The position numbers and the translations under genes are program-made. 64,000 nt of DNA, taken from positions 4,322 to 68,321 of the forward strand of contig JANNRA010000079.1 in NCBI GenBank assembly GCA_031401035.1, given 5' to 3'. The notes under the pieces were generated by a model. It was not told the DNA's origin and did not search any database. It was given only the letters and a program-made list of their open reading frames with translations. Numbering within the stretch: position 1 is the first letter of the stretch; each line of letters starts with the position of its first letter. The DNA is from JANNRA01 sp031401035 (GTDB lineage: Bacteria > Desulfobacterota > Binatia > HRBIN30 > CADEER01). This document shows positions 36,343-48,115 of this stretch, piece by piece.

Positions 36343-37954
36343 GCGCTTCCTCCACGACATCGCGCATCGGCACGATCAGCTGCCAGTGGACGCCGTGCGT
36401 GGCGTAGTCGGCGACGGCGCGACTGCCGAGCTCGTAGCGGAGCGCGTCGTCGATCAGGGTGCTACCCAGACCGCGCCGCACCGGCGACGCCACCGGCGGC
36501 CCGCCGGACTCGCGCCAATCGATGCACAGACGCCGGTCGTCGTCGCCCCCCAGCGCGACGGCGACGATCTCGACGCGGCCGGAGGCCACCGAGAAGGCGC
36601 CGTACTTGGCGGCGTTGGTCGCCAGTTCGTGCAGCGCCATGCCGAGGGCGCGCACCGCGCGCGGCGTGAGGAGCACCGGGGCGCTGTCGATCACCAGCCC
36701 GTCGACGGTGCTGCTGTATGGACTGACGGTGATCTCGATCAACTTCGCCAGGGACAGCCTCTCCTCGGCCAGGGCCCGGTGGATGCGCGCCAAGGCGGCC
36801 AGGCGTCCGTCGAACGCCGCGGCAAACTCGGGCAGCGACCCGGAGATCGCCAGCGTCTGCTGGGCCACCGCCTGCACCGTGGCGAGCGTGTTCTTGACGC
36901 GGTGGTCGAGCTCCCGAACCAACAGCCGCAGCGCCTCCTGCGCGCTCTCTCGCTGCTCGATCTCGCGCTCGAGCTGCACATTGGCCGCACGCAGACTGGC
37001 GGTGCGGTCGCTGACGCGTACCTCGAGTTCGTCGCGCCCCTGCTGCAGTGCAGCCTCGGCGCGGCGCCGCTCCACCATCTCCGTGCCCAGTGCGGCGGCC
37101 GCCGCTTCCGCTTCCCCGGCGCGCACGTGCGCGGTCCAGGCAAACCGGCCCAAGGCGGTGATGAGCAGGGCCGTCAGCGCGCCCGCCGCCAGCGCCAACG
37201 TCGAGGTCGCGAACGACCAGCGCGCCAGCGCGCGGGACGGCGTCAGGCGCACCCGCCAGCGCAGCCCGCGCAGATCGACCTCGGTCGAACTGCCCCAGTC
37301 CGCATCCGCGATCGCCGCCGCCGGGCGGTGCTGGTAGATGAGATCGGCGCCGTCGTAGATGTCGATCGCATAGTCGTAGGTCGCCGGCTTGGCCAGGACC
37401 GCGCCGAGCAGGTCGGAGATGCGGAAGACGCCGAGAATGACGCCGGCGAACGCGCCGGCGTCGTACACGGGTACGGCGACGAAGAATCCCTGCTTCCCCT
37501 GCACCAACTCGATCGTGCGGCTGATGACGACGGCATTGCGATCGCGCGCCGATTCCAGGGCCGCACGGCGGCGCGGTTCGAATCCCAGGTCGAGATCCCG
37601 CGCCGCCTCGTTGCCCTGCAACGGCACGACCCAGCGCACATGCAGGGAGGGATCGACCCATTCGATGGCCTGGCAGGCCTCGTCGCTCGCCAGCATCGCG
37701 GCCTCGATCTCCCAGGTGCGGCGAGCGGGCTGCTCCATCTCGAAGACGCGGGCCAGGCGCATCAGGGAGCGGACGCGGGACTCGATCGCCGAGGCGATCG
37801 AGTCCCGCGTGGTGATCTGCTCGATCTCCAGCCGGCCCGCGAACAGCGCCTGATCCTGGAGGCGCAGGCGCGTCCAGACGACGCCGGTCAGCGCCAGCAC
37901 CGCTAGCCCGGGGACGAACGGCAGCCAGCGCACGATGGTCCCCGCGCGCGCCAT
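36332..37954 (-). CDS. CHASE-domain HWE-type sensor histidine kinase
   Basis: A 540-residue membrane sensor. Helix 1 (~12-30), then a periplasmic CHASE domain (~70-190: EWVDPSLHVRWVVPLQGNEAARDLDL, VQGKQGFFVAVPVYDAGAFAG), helix 2 (~248-270), a coiled coil (~278-340), and a HWE kinase core with phospho-acceptor H351 (LVRELDHRVKNTLATVQAV), ALGMALHELATNAAKYGAFS and WRESGG. CHASE domains bind small extracellular ligands such as cytokinin-like or peptide molecules. It is paired with the receiver at 35947. Confidence 0.92.
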   Translation of the reverse strand: MARAGTIVRWLPFVPGLAVLALTGVVWTRLRLQDQALFAGRLEIEQITTRDSIASAIESRVRSLMRLARVFEMEQPARRTWEIEAAMLASDEACQAIEWVDPSLHVRWVVPLQGNEAARDLDLGFEPRRRAALESARDRNAVVISRTIELVQGKQGFFVAVPVYDAGAFAGVILGVFRISDLLGAVLAKPATYDYAIDIYDGADLIYQHRPAAAIADADWGSSTEVDLRGLRWRVRLTPSRALARWSFATSTLALAAGALTALLITALGRFAWTAHVRAGEAEAAAAALGTEMVERRRAEAALQQGRDELEVRVSDRTASLRAANVQLEREIEQRESAQEALRLLVRELDHRVKNTLATVQAVAQQTLAISGSLPEFAAAFDGRLAALARIHRALAEERLSLAKLIEITVSPYSSTVDGLVIDSAPVLLTPRAVRALGMALHELATNAAKYGAFSVASGRVEIVAVALGGDDDRRLCIDWRESGGPPVASPVRRGLGSTLIDDALRYELGSRAVADYATHGVHWQLIVPMRDVVEEAHAD

Positions 37955-38109
37955 GCATCTACCTCGCGCGTAGTAGTGTGAGGGTCAAGCGACGCCGGTC
38001 CAGGCGGCCGCCACCCGAGGTCGGGCGGCGCGCCCGCGCACGCGCCTCAGCCGCCTCGCCGGGGCATTCGGTTGGCCGCCGCCGTCGTCGCCCGGTAGAG
38101 TCACCGGCC

Positions 38110-39882
38110 ATGCGCATCCTCGTCATGCTGTTGCTCCTCGCCACCCCCGCCGGCGCCGCGACCACCGTCGCACACGGTATCGCCACGCACGGCGACCTCA
38201 AGTATCCGCCCGGCTTCCCCCACTTCGACTACGTCAATCCCGATGCGCCGAAGGGCGGCGCCATCCGCTTCTACGGCCTCGGCGGCTTCGACACCTTCAA
38301 CCCGTTCGTCATCAAGGGCGATCCCGACGCCGGTAGCGGACGCATCTACGACACCCTGATGGAGGCGTCGGCCGACGAGCCCTCGAGCGAATACGGTCTG
38401 CTCGCCGAGACGGTCGAAACCCCCGCCGACCGCTCCTGGGTCGCCTTCACGCTGCGTCCGGAGGCGCGCTTCCACGACGGCCGGCCGGTCACCCCGGCGG
38501 ACGTGATCTGGAGCTTCGAGACACTGCGCGACAAGGGTCGCCCCTTCTACCGCGCTTACTACGCCAACGTCGCCCGCGTCGAACAGAGCGGCGAGCGGAC
38601 GGTGAAGTTCACCTTCAAGTCGGGCGAGAACCGCGAGCTGCCGCTGATCCTCGGGCAACTCCCGGTGCTGCCCAAGCACTACTGGCAGGGCAAGGATTTC
38701 GAGGCCACGACGCTCACCCCGCCGCTCGGCAGCGGCCCGTATCGCCTCGGCAAGTTCGAACCCGGACGGTGGAGCACCTACGAGCGTGTCGCCGACTACT
38801 GGGGCCGCGACCTGCCGGTGAACCGCGGCCGGCACAACTTCGACAGCGTCCGCTACGACTACTACCGCGACATGACCGTCGCCCTCGAGGCGCTCAAGGC
38901 CGGCGCCTACGACGTGCGGGTCGAAGCGTCGTCCAAGGACTGGGCCACCGCCTATGACATCCCGGCGGTGCGCGACGGACGCCTGAAGAAGGCCGAGTTC
39001 AAGCACGCCCGACCGGCCGGCATGCAGGGCTACGCCTTCAACCTGCGCCGGTCGCTGTTCCAGGATCGCCGCGTCCGCCAGGCGCTCGGCTACGGCCTCG
39101 ACTTCGAGTGGGCCAACCGCACGCTCTTCTACGGACAGTACACGCGCAGCCGCAGCTATTTCGACAACTCCGAGCTGGCCGCCGACGGGCTGCCGCAGGG
39201 CGCCGAGCTGGCGGCCCTGGAACCGTTCCGCGACACGCTCCCCGCCGAGGTGCTCAGCGCCGAGTACCAGCCGCCGGTCACCGACGGCTCCGGCAACATG
39301 CGCGATAATCTTCGCCAGGCCGCCGCGCTGCTCAAGGCGGCCGGCTGGTCGGTCGACGCGCAGACCAAGAAGCTCGTCAACGCCGCCGGCAAACCGTTCG
39401 AGTTCGAGATCCTCCTCGTCGACCCCGCCTACGAGCGCATCACGCTGCCGTACGTGAAGAATCTCGAGCGCCTCGGCATCACCGCGCGCGTGCGCACCGT
39501 CGATCCGGCCCAGTACCAGCGTCGCACCGACGACTTCGACTTCGACGTCGTCATGCACGCCTGGGGTCAGAGCCTCTCGCCCGGCAACGAGCAGCGCAGT
39601 TACTGGACCTCGGCCTTCGCCAACCAACCCGGCAGCATGAACGTCGTCGGCCTGCAGGACCCGACCGTCGACGCGCTCGTCGACCAGCTTGTCGCCGCCC
39701 CCGACCGCACCAGCCTGGTGGCGCGCACCCAGGCCCTCGACCGCGCCCTGCAGTGGGGCTTCTACGTCGTCCCCAACTGGTACATCGCCTACGACCGCCT
39801 CGCCTACTGGGACAAGTTCGGCATGCCCGACACGATCCCGCCCCTCGGCGTGCAACTCGACACCTGGTGGGCGAAGCCCTGA
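38110..39882 (+). CDS. yejA: Periplasmic peptide-binding protein YejA
   Basis: A 590-residue SBP_bac_5 protein of the YejA branch (oligopeptides, microcin C in E. coli). A cleavable signal peptide (MRILVMLLLLATPAGAA) starts at ATG 38110; the 44 upstream codons are Arg-rich and non-coding in style. YejA-specific stretches include HGDLKYPPGFPHFDYVNPDAPKGG, FNPFVIKGDPDAGSGRIYDTLM, VRVEASSKDWATAYDIPAV and WGQSLSPGNEQRSYW. It is first in a yejA-yejB-yejEF operon that encodes a complete importer, unlike the broken Dpp set at 1-6 kb. Confidence 0.93.
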   Translation: MRILVMLLLLATPAGAATTVAHGIATHGDLKYPPGFPHFDYVNPDAPKGGAIRFYGLGGFDTFNPFVIKGDPDAGSGRIYDTLMEASADEPSSEYGLLAETVETPADRSWVAFTLRPEARFHDGRPVTPADVIWSFETLRDKGRPFYRAYYANVARVEQSGERTVKFTFKSGENRELPLILGQLPVLPKHYWQGKDFEATTLTPPLGSGPYRLGKFEPGRWSTYERVADYWGRDLPVNRGRHNFDSVRYDYYRDMTVALEALKAGAYDVRVEASSKDWATAYDIPAVRDGRLKKAEFKHARPAGMQGYAFNLRRSLFQDRRVRQALGYGLDFEWANRTLFYGQYTRSRSYFDNSELAADGLPQGAELAALEPFRDTLPAEVLSAEYQPPVTDGSGNMRDNLRQAAALLKAAGWSVDAQTKKLVNAAGKPFEFEILLVDPAYERITLPYVKNLERLGITARVRTVDPAQYQRRTDDFDFDVVMHAWGQSLSPGNEQRSYWTSAFANQPGSMNVVGLQDPTVDALVDQLVAAPDRTSLVARTQALDRALQWGFYVVPNWYIAYDRLAYWDKFGMPDTIPPLGVQLDTWWAKP

Positions 39883-39890
39883 GCAGGACC

Positions 39891-39960
39891 TTCAACGCGA
39901 AGACGCGGAGAGTGCCCTTTCCAGATCAGCTTCTCCGCGCCTTCGCGCCTTCGCCTTGAA
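39891..39960. repeat. REP-like palindromic element, copy A
   Basis: An imperfect palindrome between yejA and yejB: TTCAACGCGAAGACGCGGAG on the left, with the reverse complement of the right arm reading TTCAAGGCGAAG...GGCGCGGAGAA. It is related to the longer element at 41077-41163. Such CGCGAAG/GCGGAG palindromes are widespread dispersed repeats; here they may shape the polycistronic mRNA. Confidence 0.8.
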
Positions 39961-39972
39961 GAATAGAGATTG

Positions 39973-41064
39973 ATGGCCGCGTACATTATCCGTCGCCTGC
40001 TGCTGATGATCCCGACCCTGCTCGGGATCATGCTGCTCAACTTCGTCATCATCCACGCCGCGCCGGGCGGGCCGGTGGAGCAGCTGCTGGCGCAGTTGAA
40101 GGGCACGGCGGTCGGCGCCACGGCGCGCGTCAGCGGCGGCAGCACCGAAGTGGCGGCGGCGCCGCCGACGGGCGCGGCGAGTGGCGGCGCCTACCGCGGC
40201 GCGCAGGGGCTCGATCCGGCGCTGGTGAAATCACTCGAGAAGCAGTTCGGCTTCGACAAGCCGGCGCACGAGCGCTTCGTCATGATGCTCGGCAACTACC
40301 TGCGCTTCGACTTTGGCGACAGCTTCTTCCGCAGCCGCTCGGTGATCGGACTGATCGCCGACCGACTGCCGGTGTCGATCTCGCTCGGCCTGTGGACGAC
40401 CCTGCTGGTCTACCTGATCTCGATTCCGCTCGGCGTCGCCAAGGCGGTGCGCGACGGATCGCGCTTCGACATTTGGACCTCCGGCGCGGTGATCGTCGGC
40501 ACCGCCATTCCGGGGTTTCTGTTCTCCATCCTGCTCATCGTCGTCTTCGCCGGCGGCAGCTACCTGCAGTGGTTCCCGCTGCGCGGCCTGGTATCGGACG
40601 ACTGGAGCCAATTGCCGTTCTGGCAGAAGATCACCGACTACCTGTGGCACATGACGCTGCCGGTCCTGTCGATGGTCATCGGCGGCTTCGCCAGCCTGAC
40701 CCTGCTGACCAAGAACTCCTTCCTCGACCAGATCAACCAACAGTACGTCCTCACCGCCCGCGCCAAGGGCCTCGGCGAACGCCGCGTGCTGTACGGGCAT
40801 GTCTTCCGCAACGCCATGCTGATCGTCATCAGCGGCTTTCCCGCCGCCCTGCTCGGCATCCTCTTCACCGGCGCGCTGCTCACCGAGGTCATCTTCTCCA
40901 TCGACGGCCTCGGCCTGCTCGGCTTCGAGGCGGCGGTGAAGCGCGACTACCCGGTGATGTTCGGCACCCTCTACGTCTTCACCCTGCTCGGCCTGCTCAC
41001 CAAGCTGGTCGAGGACCTGACGTACGTGTTCGTCGATCCGCGCATCGACTTCGAGCGCCGATGA
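39973..41064 (+). CDS. yejB: Peptide ABC transporter permease YejB
   Basis: A 363-residue permease with six helices: MAAYIIRRLLLMIPTLLGIMLLNF, a ~55-residue Gly/Ala-rich periplasmic insert ending GAQGLDPALVKSLEKQFGFDKP as in YejB, then SISLGLWTTLLVYLISIPLG, IPGFLFSILLIVV and the EAA-type loop TARAKGLGERRVLYGHVFRNA that contacts the ATPase. ATG 39973 is used; a TTG one codon earlier is not needed. It is flanked on both sides by palindromic repeats. Confidence 0.95.
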   Translation: MAAYIIRRLLLMIPTLLGIMLLNFVIIHAAPGGPVEQLLAQLKGTAVGATARVSGGSTEVAAAPPTGAASGGAYRGAQGLDPALVKSLEKQFGFDKPAHERFVMMLGNYLRFDFGDSFFRSRSVIGLIADRLPVSISLGLWTTLLVYLISIPLGVAKAVRDGSRFDIWTSGAVIVGTAIPGFLFSILLIVVFAGGSYLQWFPLRGLVSDDWSQLPFWQKITDYLWHMTLPVLSMVIGGFASLTLLTKNSFLDQINQQYVLTARAKGLGERRVLYGHVFRNAMLIVISGFPAALLGILFTGALLTEVIFSIDGLGLLGFEAAVKRDYPVMFGTLYVFTLLGLLTKLVEDLTYVFVDPRIDFERR

Positions 41065-41076
41065 TCCAGAGAGAAA

Positions 41077-41163
41077 TCAACGCGAAGCCGCGACGGCGCG
41101 GAGCGCGCGAAGCCGATCCTGGAATTGCTCCGCGCCCTCCGCGCCTTCGCGTCTTCGCGTTGA
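41077..41163. repeat. REP-like palindromic element, copy B
   Basis: 36-bp arms at 41077-41112 and 41128-41163 pair with only four mismatches around a 15-base loop. Arm start is TCAACGCGAAG, as in copy A. The right arm ends just before AAAAGG, the ribosome-binding site of the next gene, so the hairpin could influence its translation. Confidence 0.85.
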
Positions 41164-41173
41164 AAAGGCTCCC

Positions 41174-43792
<2,619 letters not shown>

Positions 43793-43922
43793 GCGGCGGC
43801 CGCCGAACGCAGAACCGGGTGTCGCGTGCCGAGCCGCCCGCACCGGCCCCGTAGGCGATCGCCGACAGAAGGTTGCGCACGCAACCGACAGCGCCCGATC
43901 GGCGCTGCCCGCTCAGAACGCA

Positions 43923-43955
43923 CGAAGGCCCGGCGACATAGTCGCCGGGCCTTCG
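43923..43955. terminator. Strong bidirectional terminator hairpin
   Basis: A perfect 15-bp stem (CGAAGGCCCGGCGAC and GTCGCCGGGCCTTCG) with a 3-base loop between convergent yejEF and amt. Confidence 0.8.
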
Positions 43956-43978
43956 AAACGGCCGAATCGGAGCGTTGC

Positions 43979-45322
43979 CTATTCCTGCACGTAGGCGTTC
44001 TCGCTGTGCGCCGAGAGATCGAGGCCGATCGCCTCGTCCTCCTCGTCGGCGCGCAGACCGATGACCGCCTTGATGCCGAGCAGGATGATCACCGTCGCCA
44101 CCGGGGCGAAGACCGCGGTGAAGGCGATGCTGGTGAGCTGCACCATGATCTGCTGGGCGTTCGACTCGATGCCGGCGCCGAGGGTGGTGGCGAAGATGCC
44201 GGAGGCGAGGGCGCCCCAGGCGCCGCCGACGCCGTGCACGCCGAAGGCGTCGAGCGAGTCGTCGTAGCCGAACATCGGCTTGAGGATGGTCACCGCGCCG
44301 TAGCAGATGATCGCCACGCCGAAGCCGATGGCGATGGCGCCCATCGGGCTGACGTTGCCGCAGGCGGGAGTGATGGCGACCAGGCCGGCGACGGCGGCGG
44401 TGGCGACGCCGAGAGCGGTCGGCTTGCCGCGGTGCATCCACTCGATCGCCGCCCAGGTGAGCGTGGCGGTCGACGCGGCGGTGCTGGTATTGAGGAAGGC
44501 GAGGGTGGCGAGCGGGCCGGCGCTGAGCGCGCTGCCGGCATTGAAGCCGAACCAGCCGGTCCACAGCAGGCCGGCGCCGGTCAGGCACAGCACCAGGTTG
44601 TGCGGCGGCATCGCTTCCTTGCCGTGGCCGCGGCGCGGGCCGACGAGGATCGCGGCGACGAGCGCCGAGAAGCCGCTCGACATGTGCACCACCAGGCCGC
44701 CGGCGAAGTCGATGGCGCCGGCGTCGAAGATCCAGCCGCCGCCCCACACCATGTGCGCCAGCGGACAGTACACCACCAGCACCCAGATGGTGATGAAGGC
44801 GACGAAGGCGGAGAACTTCATGCGCTCCGCCACCGCGCCGATGATCAGGCCCGGGGTGATGATGGCGAACATCGCCTGGAACATGATGAAGACATACTCG
44901 GGGATGTTGCGCGGCGGGGTGGCGAAGTTGGCCGTCACCGAGTCCATCGTCACGCCGGCCAGACCGGCCTTGGCGAAGTCGCCGACGTAGGCGCCGTCGC
45001 CACTGAAGGCCAGACTGTAGCCGACCAGAATCCACAGCACGCCGACGACGGCGGCGCAGAAGAAGCACTGCACGAGCACGTTGAGAACGTTTTTGGCTCG
45101 CACCAGGCCGCCGTAGAACAGCGCCAGGCCGGGCAGGGTCATCATCAATACCAGGGCCGTCGAGGTCAGGACCCAGGCGGTGTCGCCGGAGTCCACGACC
45201 GGCGGCGCCGCGGCAGCGGCGTCCTGGGCGAAAGCGGCGGCGCTGCCCAGCAGCGGCGCGGTGAACGCTGCGAGGCGCAGCGGCAGGCGCCCTGAGGCGC
45301 GATAGCGTGCATCGATCGACAT
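43979..45322 (-). CDS. amt: Ammonium transporter Amt
   Basis: A 447-residue ammonium channel with a cleavable signal and 11 helices. The pore twin histidines lie in DFAGGLVVHMSSGFSAL and FGVHGVGGAWG, and LALFYGGLVRAKNVLN is the family N-terminal motif. ATG 45322 follows GAGGGGG; longer frames upstream lack one. No glnK/glnB lies beside it, which is unusual, so PII must be encoded elsewhere. A near-perfect sigma-54 promoter 85-110 bp upstream fits induction under nitrogen limitation. Confidence 0.96.
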   Translation of the reverse strand: MSIDARYRASGRLPLRLAAFTAPLLGSAAAFAQDAAAAAPPVVDSGDTAWVLTSTALVLMMTLPGLALFYGGLVRAKNVLNVLVQCFFCAAVVGVLWILVGYSLAFSGDGAYVGDFAKAGLAGVTMDSVTANFATPPRNIPEYVFIMFQAMFAIITPGLIIGAVAERMKFSAFVAFITIWVLVVYCPLAHMVWGGGWIFDAGAIDFAGGLVVHMSSGFSALVAAILVGPRRGHGKEAMPPHNLVLCLTGAGLLWTGWFGFNAGSALSAGPLATLAFLNTSTAASTATLTWAAIEWMHRGKPTALGVATAAVAGLVAITPACGNVSPMGAIAIGFGVAIICYGAVTILKPMFGYDDSLDAFGVHGVGGAWGALASGIFATTLGAGIESNAQQIMVQLTSIAFTAVFAPVATVIILLGIKAVIGLRADEEDEAIGLDLSAHSENAYVQE

Positions 45323-45417
45323 CGTCTGGAACCCCCTCGATGGAATGGCGTCGTACGCGATGGAGTGCGTGCCCTTGCGAGCACCGCACATCTCGTCAGT
45401 GAATGACGGGGATCAAA

Positions 45418-45432
45418 GCAACGCCGGTGCCA
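45418..45432 (-). promoter_or_regulatory. Sigma-54 promoter of amt
   Basis: On the minus strand TGGCAC-CGGCG-TTGC: the -24 TGGCAC (45432-45427) and -12 TTGC (45421-45418) are exact consensus with the required 5-bp spacer, followed by TT. Start of transcription would be near 45406, giving an 84-base leader to amt. Sigma-54 control of amt is common in Proteobacteria. Confidence 0.78.
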
Positions 45433-45589
45433 CAAGCGGCGCGAAGCCGAGACCATCCCAACCGGTGCAGATCCGAGCTGCGGTGCCTAAACCGCAGGCA
45501 CCAGTGCCCACGGCGCGGGCTGCCCATGCGGCCGACCCAGCCGCATCGAATTCCGCGCCGGATCCTGACCGCAGCCGGCGCGACCCAGC

Positions 45590-47029
45590 CTAACGTGCTG
45601 ATTTAGTTGAAGACGTGCGGCGAGGGCGGCGACGCGGCGGCGGCATGTCCAAGGCGTCCATCTCGACCTGCAGCGCCTCGGCCAATCGCTCCGGATCCGC
45701 CAGCACGGTCGGATCGGTGGCGAGGCCGACGCCGAGGGTCGGCCCGTACGAAACCAGAGCGATGGCCAGGGGGGTGCCGAACATCATCGGCGCGAACGGG
45801 AACACCAGGTCGATGCGAGCGCCGGCGAGAAAGCGCTGCTTGGGCGGTCCGGGCACGTTCGAGCAGATGAGCTGGGTGCGGCCGGCCATCTGGTGCGCGA
45901 TGCCGCGGAAGACGGCGGCGGGGAGAAGCGCACTGGCCTGCATGAGGAGTTGGGTGGCGGAGCCATGTCCGTCGCGCTTGGCGACGCGCGTCTGCGCCTG
46001 GATGGCCGCCAGGCGGACGCGTGCGTCGGGCTCGCCGACGGGCAGCTCGACGGGGAAGCCACCGACGCGGTTGCCGAGGTCGGCGCGCTCCTCTACTCGG
46101 CGCAGGTTTACCGGCACCAGGCAGGTGACCCGTTCGACGCGCACGCCGCGGCGGCGCTGGTAGCGGCCGATGGCGCCGCTGACCAGCGTCAGCACGAGAT
46201 CGTTGAGGGTGCAGTCGAGGCGCACCTTGATCGGCCGCAGGCGCGCCAGCGGCAGAGCGACGGTGGCCAGGTGGCGCCCGATCCCAGACCCGGGCGCACC
46301 GGCGGGGGCGGCGCTGGAGGCGGCGACCTCGGCGGCCAGGCCGCCCAGCCCACGCGCCAGCTTGCCGAGCTGGCGCAGGGCGTCGGCCGGGTCGCCGAGG
46401 GCCTGCCCGAGCGCGCTCGCCGCCGCGGCGGCGCCGCGCAGCAGGCGTGCCGGCGGCGTCGTGTCCGACACTGCCGGCCGCGCACGGCGCGGCACCGGCG
46501 CCACCGGATCGGCGCGACGCGCCTGGCTCAGCGCGTCGAAGAGCGCGTTGGAGCCGACCCCGTCGAGCACGGCGTGGTGCAGCTTCATGAACAGCGCCGC
46601 CCGACCGCCCTCGAGTCCGCCGACCAGGTGCGCCTCCCACAGCGGTCGTAGATGATCGAGCGGCGCCGAGAACACCTCGCTGACGAAGGCGAGCAGACGC
46701 GCCTCGGTCGCCGGCGGCGGCAGCAGCACCTCGCGGAAGTGGTAGTCGAGGTCGAACTCGGTGTCCTGTCGCCAGGTCGGCATGCCGACGCCGAACGACG
46801 GCTCCGTCACGCACTGGCGCAGGCGCGGCATGACACGGCTGGCGCGTTCGAGGGCGGCGCGGCAGCGCTGTCGGTCCGGGGCGCGGTCGAGCAGGAAGAG
46901 CCCAGCGACCAACGGCCGCAATTGCGGCGTCGCCGCCTCGGCGTACCAGAAGAAGGCGTCCGACGCCTGCATCGACACCGGCGTGTTGGTGGGACGAAGA
47001 GAACCGTTGCTTGGTGTACTACGAGACAT
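45590..47029 (-). CDS. Wax ester synthase/diacylglycerol acyltransferase (WS/DGAT)
   Basis: A 479-residue bifunctional acyltransferase that makes wax esters or triacylglycerol from acyl-CoA. The catalytic HHxxxDG is MKLHHAVLDGVGSNALF; other family motifs are PLWEAHLVGGLEGGRAAL, LVPVNLRRVEERADLGNRVGG and ICSNVPGPPKQRFLAGA. ATG 47029 is fixed by AGGAGGGG 6 bp upstream. It ends with an Arg/Pro-rich tail (PPPRRRPRRTSS). Storage lipid synthesis beside an ammonium channel suits carbon storage under nitrogen limitation, but they need not share control. Confidence 0.93.
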   Translation of the reverse strand: MSRSTPSNGSLRPTNTPVSMQASDAFFWYAEAATPQLRPLVAGLFLLDRAPDRQRCRAALERASRVMPRLRQCVTEPSFGVGMPTWRQDTEFDLDYHFREVLLPPPATEARLLAFVSEVFSAPLDHLRPLWEAHLVGGLEGGRAALFMKLHHAVLDGVGSNALFDALSQARRADPVAPVPRRARPAVSDTTPPARLLRGAAAAASALGQALGDPADALRQLGKLARGLGGLAAEVAASSAAPAGAPGSGIGRHLATVALPLARLRPIKVRLDCTLNDLVLTLVSGAIGRYQRRRGVRVERVTCLVPVNLRRVEERADLGNRVGGFPVELPVGEPDARVRLAAIQAQTRVAKRDGHGSATQLLMQASALLPAAVFRGIAHQMAGRTQLICSNVPGPPKQRFLAGARIDLVFPFAPMMFGTPLAIALVSYGPTLGVGLATDPTVLADPERLAEALQVEMDALDMPPPRRRPRRTSSTKSAR

Positions 47030-47126
47030 ACGTCCCCCTCCTGGGGCATCCACTCGCTAGCGGCGCACACGGGACGCGCCGATGACCGCCGTCAGATACG
47101 GGTATGATCTTTGGCAGCCGCGCGGT

Positions 47127-47831
47127 TCAGCTCGACGGCGGGCGATCGCCGCGAGCGATGGCCCGCAGGGCCGGCGGATCGGCGAGGGCGAGCTCCTGGC
47201 GCGCGCCGCGGACAATGCCGTCGCGCTGCCAGCGGCTGGTGATGCGGATGGCCGTCTCGACCGTCGTGCCGATCATGTCGGCGAGTTCCTGGCGGGTCGC
47301 GGTCACCACCACCATGCCGTCGCGCGGCTGGCCGAGCTTGTCGCCCAGCGCCAGCAGAAGGCGCGCCAGGCGCTGGTCGACGGGCTCGTGCGCGACCGAC
47401 TGCAGCCGCTCGTGGGCGGCGCGCAGACGGCCGGTGACCTGCTCGAGGATGGCCGCGCGCAGGGCCGGATAGAGCTGGCAGAGCTCGCGTACCAGCAGCG
47501 CCGGGACGCTCCACACGACGCTCGCCTCGGCACTGACCGCGCTGGCCGGATACGGCCGCTGCTCGAGCGCCACGACGGCGCCGAACAACTCGCCGGGCGC
47601 GATCACCTCGGCGATCAGCTCACGGCCCTCGGCACCGAGCTTGACGATGTGCACCAGCCCGGCGTGCACCGCCCAGACGCGATCGGCGAGCGCGCCCTGG
47701 CTGAACAGCGTCGCCCCCCGCTCGACCCGCTGCGCGTGCGTCGCCGCCGCCAGGCGCGCCCGCTGCGGCGCCGGCAGGACGCGAAATCCCTTCAAGTCGT
47801 CCATCGCCGCGGGCTTCGTCCCGTCCGTCAT
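47127..47831 (-). CDS. Crp/Fnr-family transcriptional regulator
   Basis: A 234-residue regulator: cyclic-nucleotide-binding-type domain (VERGATLFSQGALADRVWAVHAGLV, GELFGAVVALEQRPYPASAVSAEASVV), dimer helix and a HTH_Crp (VVTATRQELADMIGTTVETAIRITSRWQRDG). No N-terminal Fnr cysteine cluster is present; the cAMP contacts of true CRP are not obvious, so its effector is unknown. It lies 97 bp upstream of the WS/DGAT gene on the same strand and may control it. Confidence 0.9.
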   Translation of the reverse strand: MTDGTKPAAMDDLKGFRVLPAPQRARLAAATHAQRVERGATLFSQGALADRVWAVHAGLVHIVKLGAEGRELIAEVIAPGELFGAVVALEQRPYPASAVSAEASVVWSVPALLVRELCQLYPALRAAILEQVTGRLRAAHERLQSVAHEPVDQRLARLLLALGDKLGQPRDGMVVVTATRQELADMIGTTVETAIRITSRWQRDGIVRGARQELALADPPALRAIARGDRPPSS

Positions 47832-47902
47832 ACCTGCCCTTTGTCATATGCACCGCTGCCGCGCATCAGTGCACAGCGCCGCCAGACGGGCAGAGTCCGC
47901 CC

Positions 47903-48115
47903 ATGGCTCCACGCTGGCGAGAGGCCCAACCGTGTCTCGGGGCGGTGCGTTATGAGGGTCGCCGCGTCTGGTGCGCGACGCGCGCCCAGCCGGCAGTGGT
48001 CAGTGTCGTCGAGCGCGACGACACCGGCACGCCACTGCGCTTCGTCCGCTGGTGCTCGCTGCGCGGCCTCGGCGCCTGCGACGAGCGCTGTCTCGCCGCC
48101 GCGCCGCTCAGGTGA
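47903..48115 (+). CDS. Small Cys-containing protein of unknown function
   Basis: A 70-residue ORF with GC-rich third positions. The sequence reads like a compact domain: CLGAVRYEGRRVWCATRA, then VSVVERDDTGTPLRFVRWCSLRG and CDERCLAA at the end; five cysteines could bind metal or pair. No recognised family. The 3' end overlaps the convergent DUF1552 gene by 8 bp. There is no strong ribosome-binding site. Confidence 0.5.
   Translation: MAPRWREAQPCLGAVRYEGRRVWCATRAQPAVVSVVERDDTGTPLRFVRWCSLRGLGACDERCLAAAPLR

Noticed and set aside
37565..37590. GGTTCGAATCCC, like a tRNA T-loop
   Set aside because: Flanking bases do not form a T-stem, no acceptor or anticodon arm is found, and the stretch codes for part of the CHASE domain (LGFEPRR) on the minus strand.
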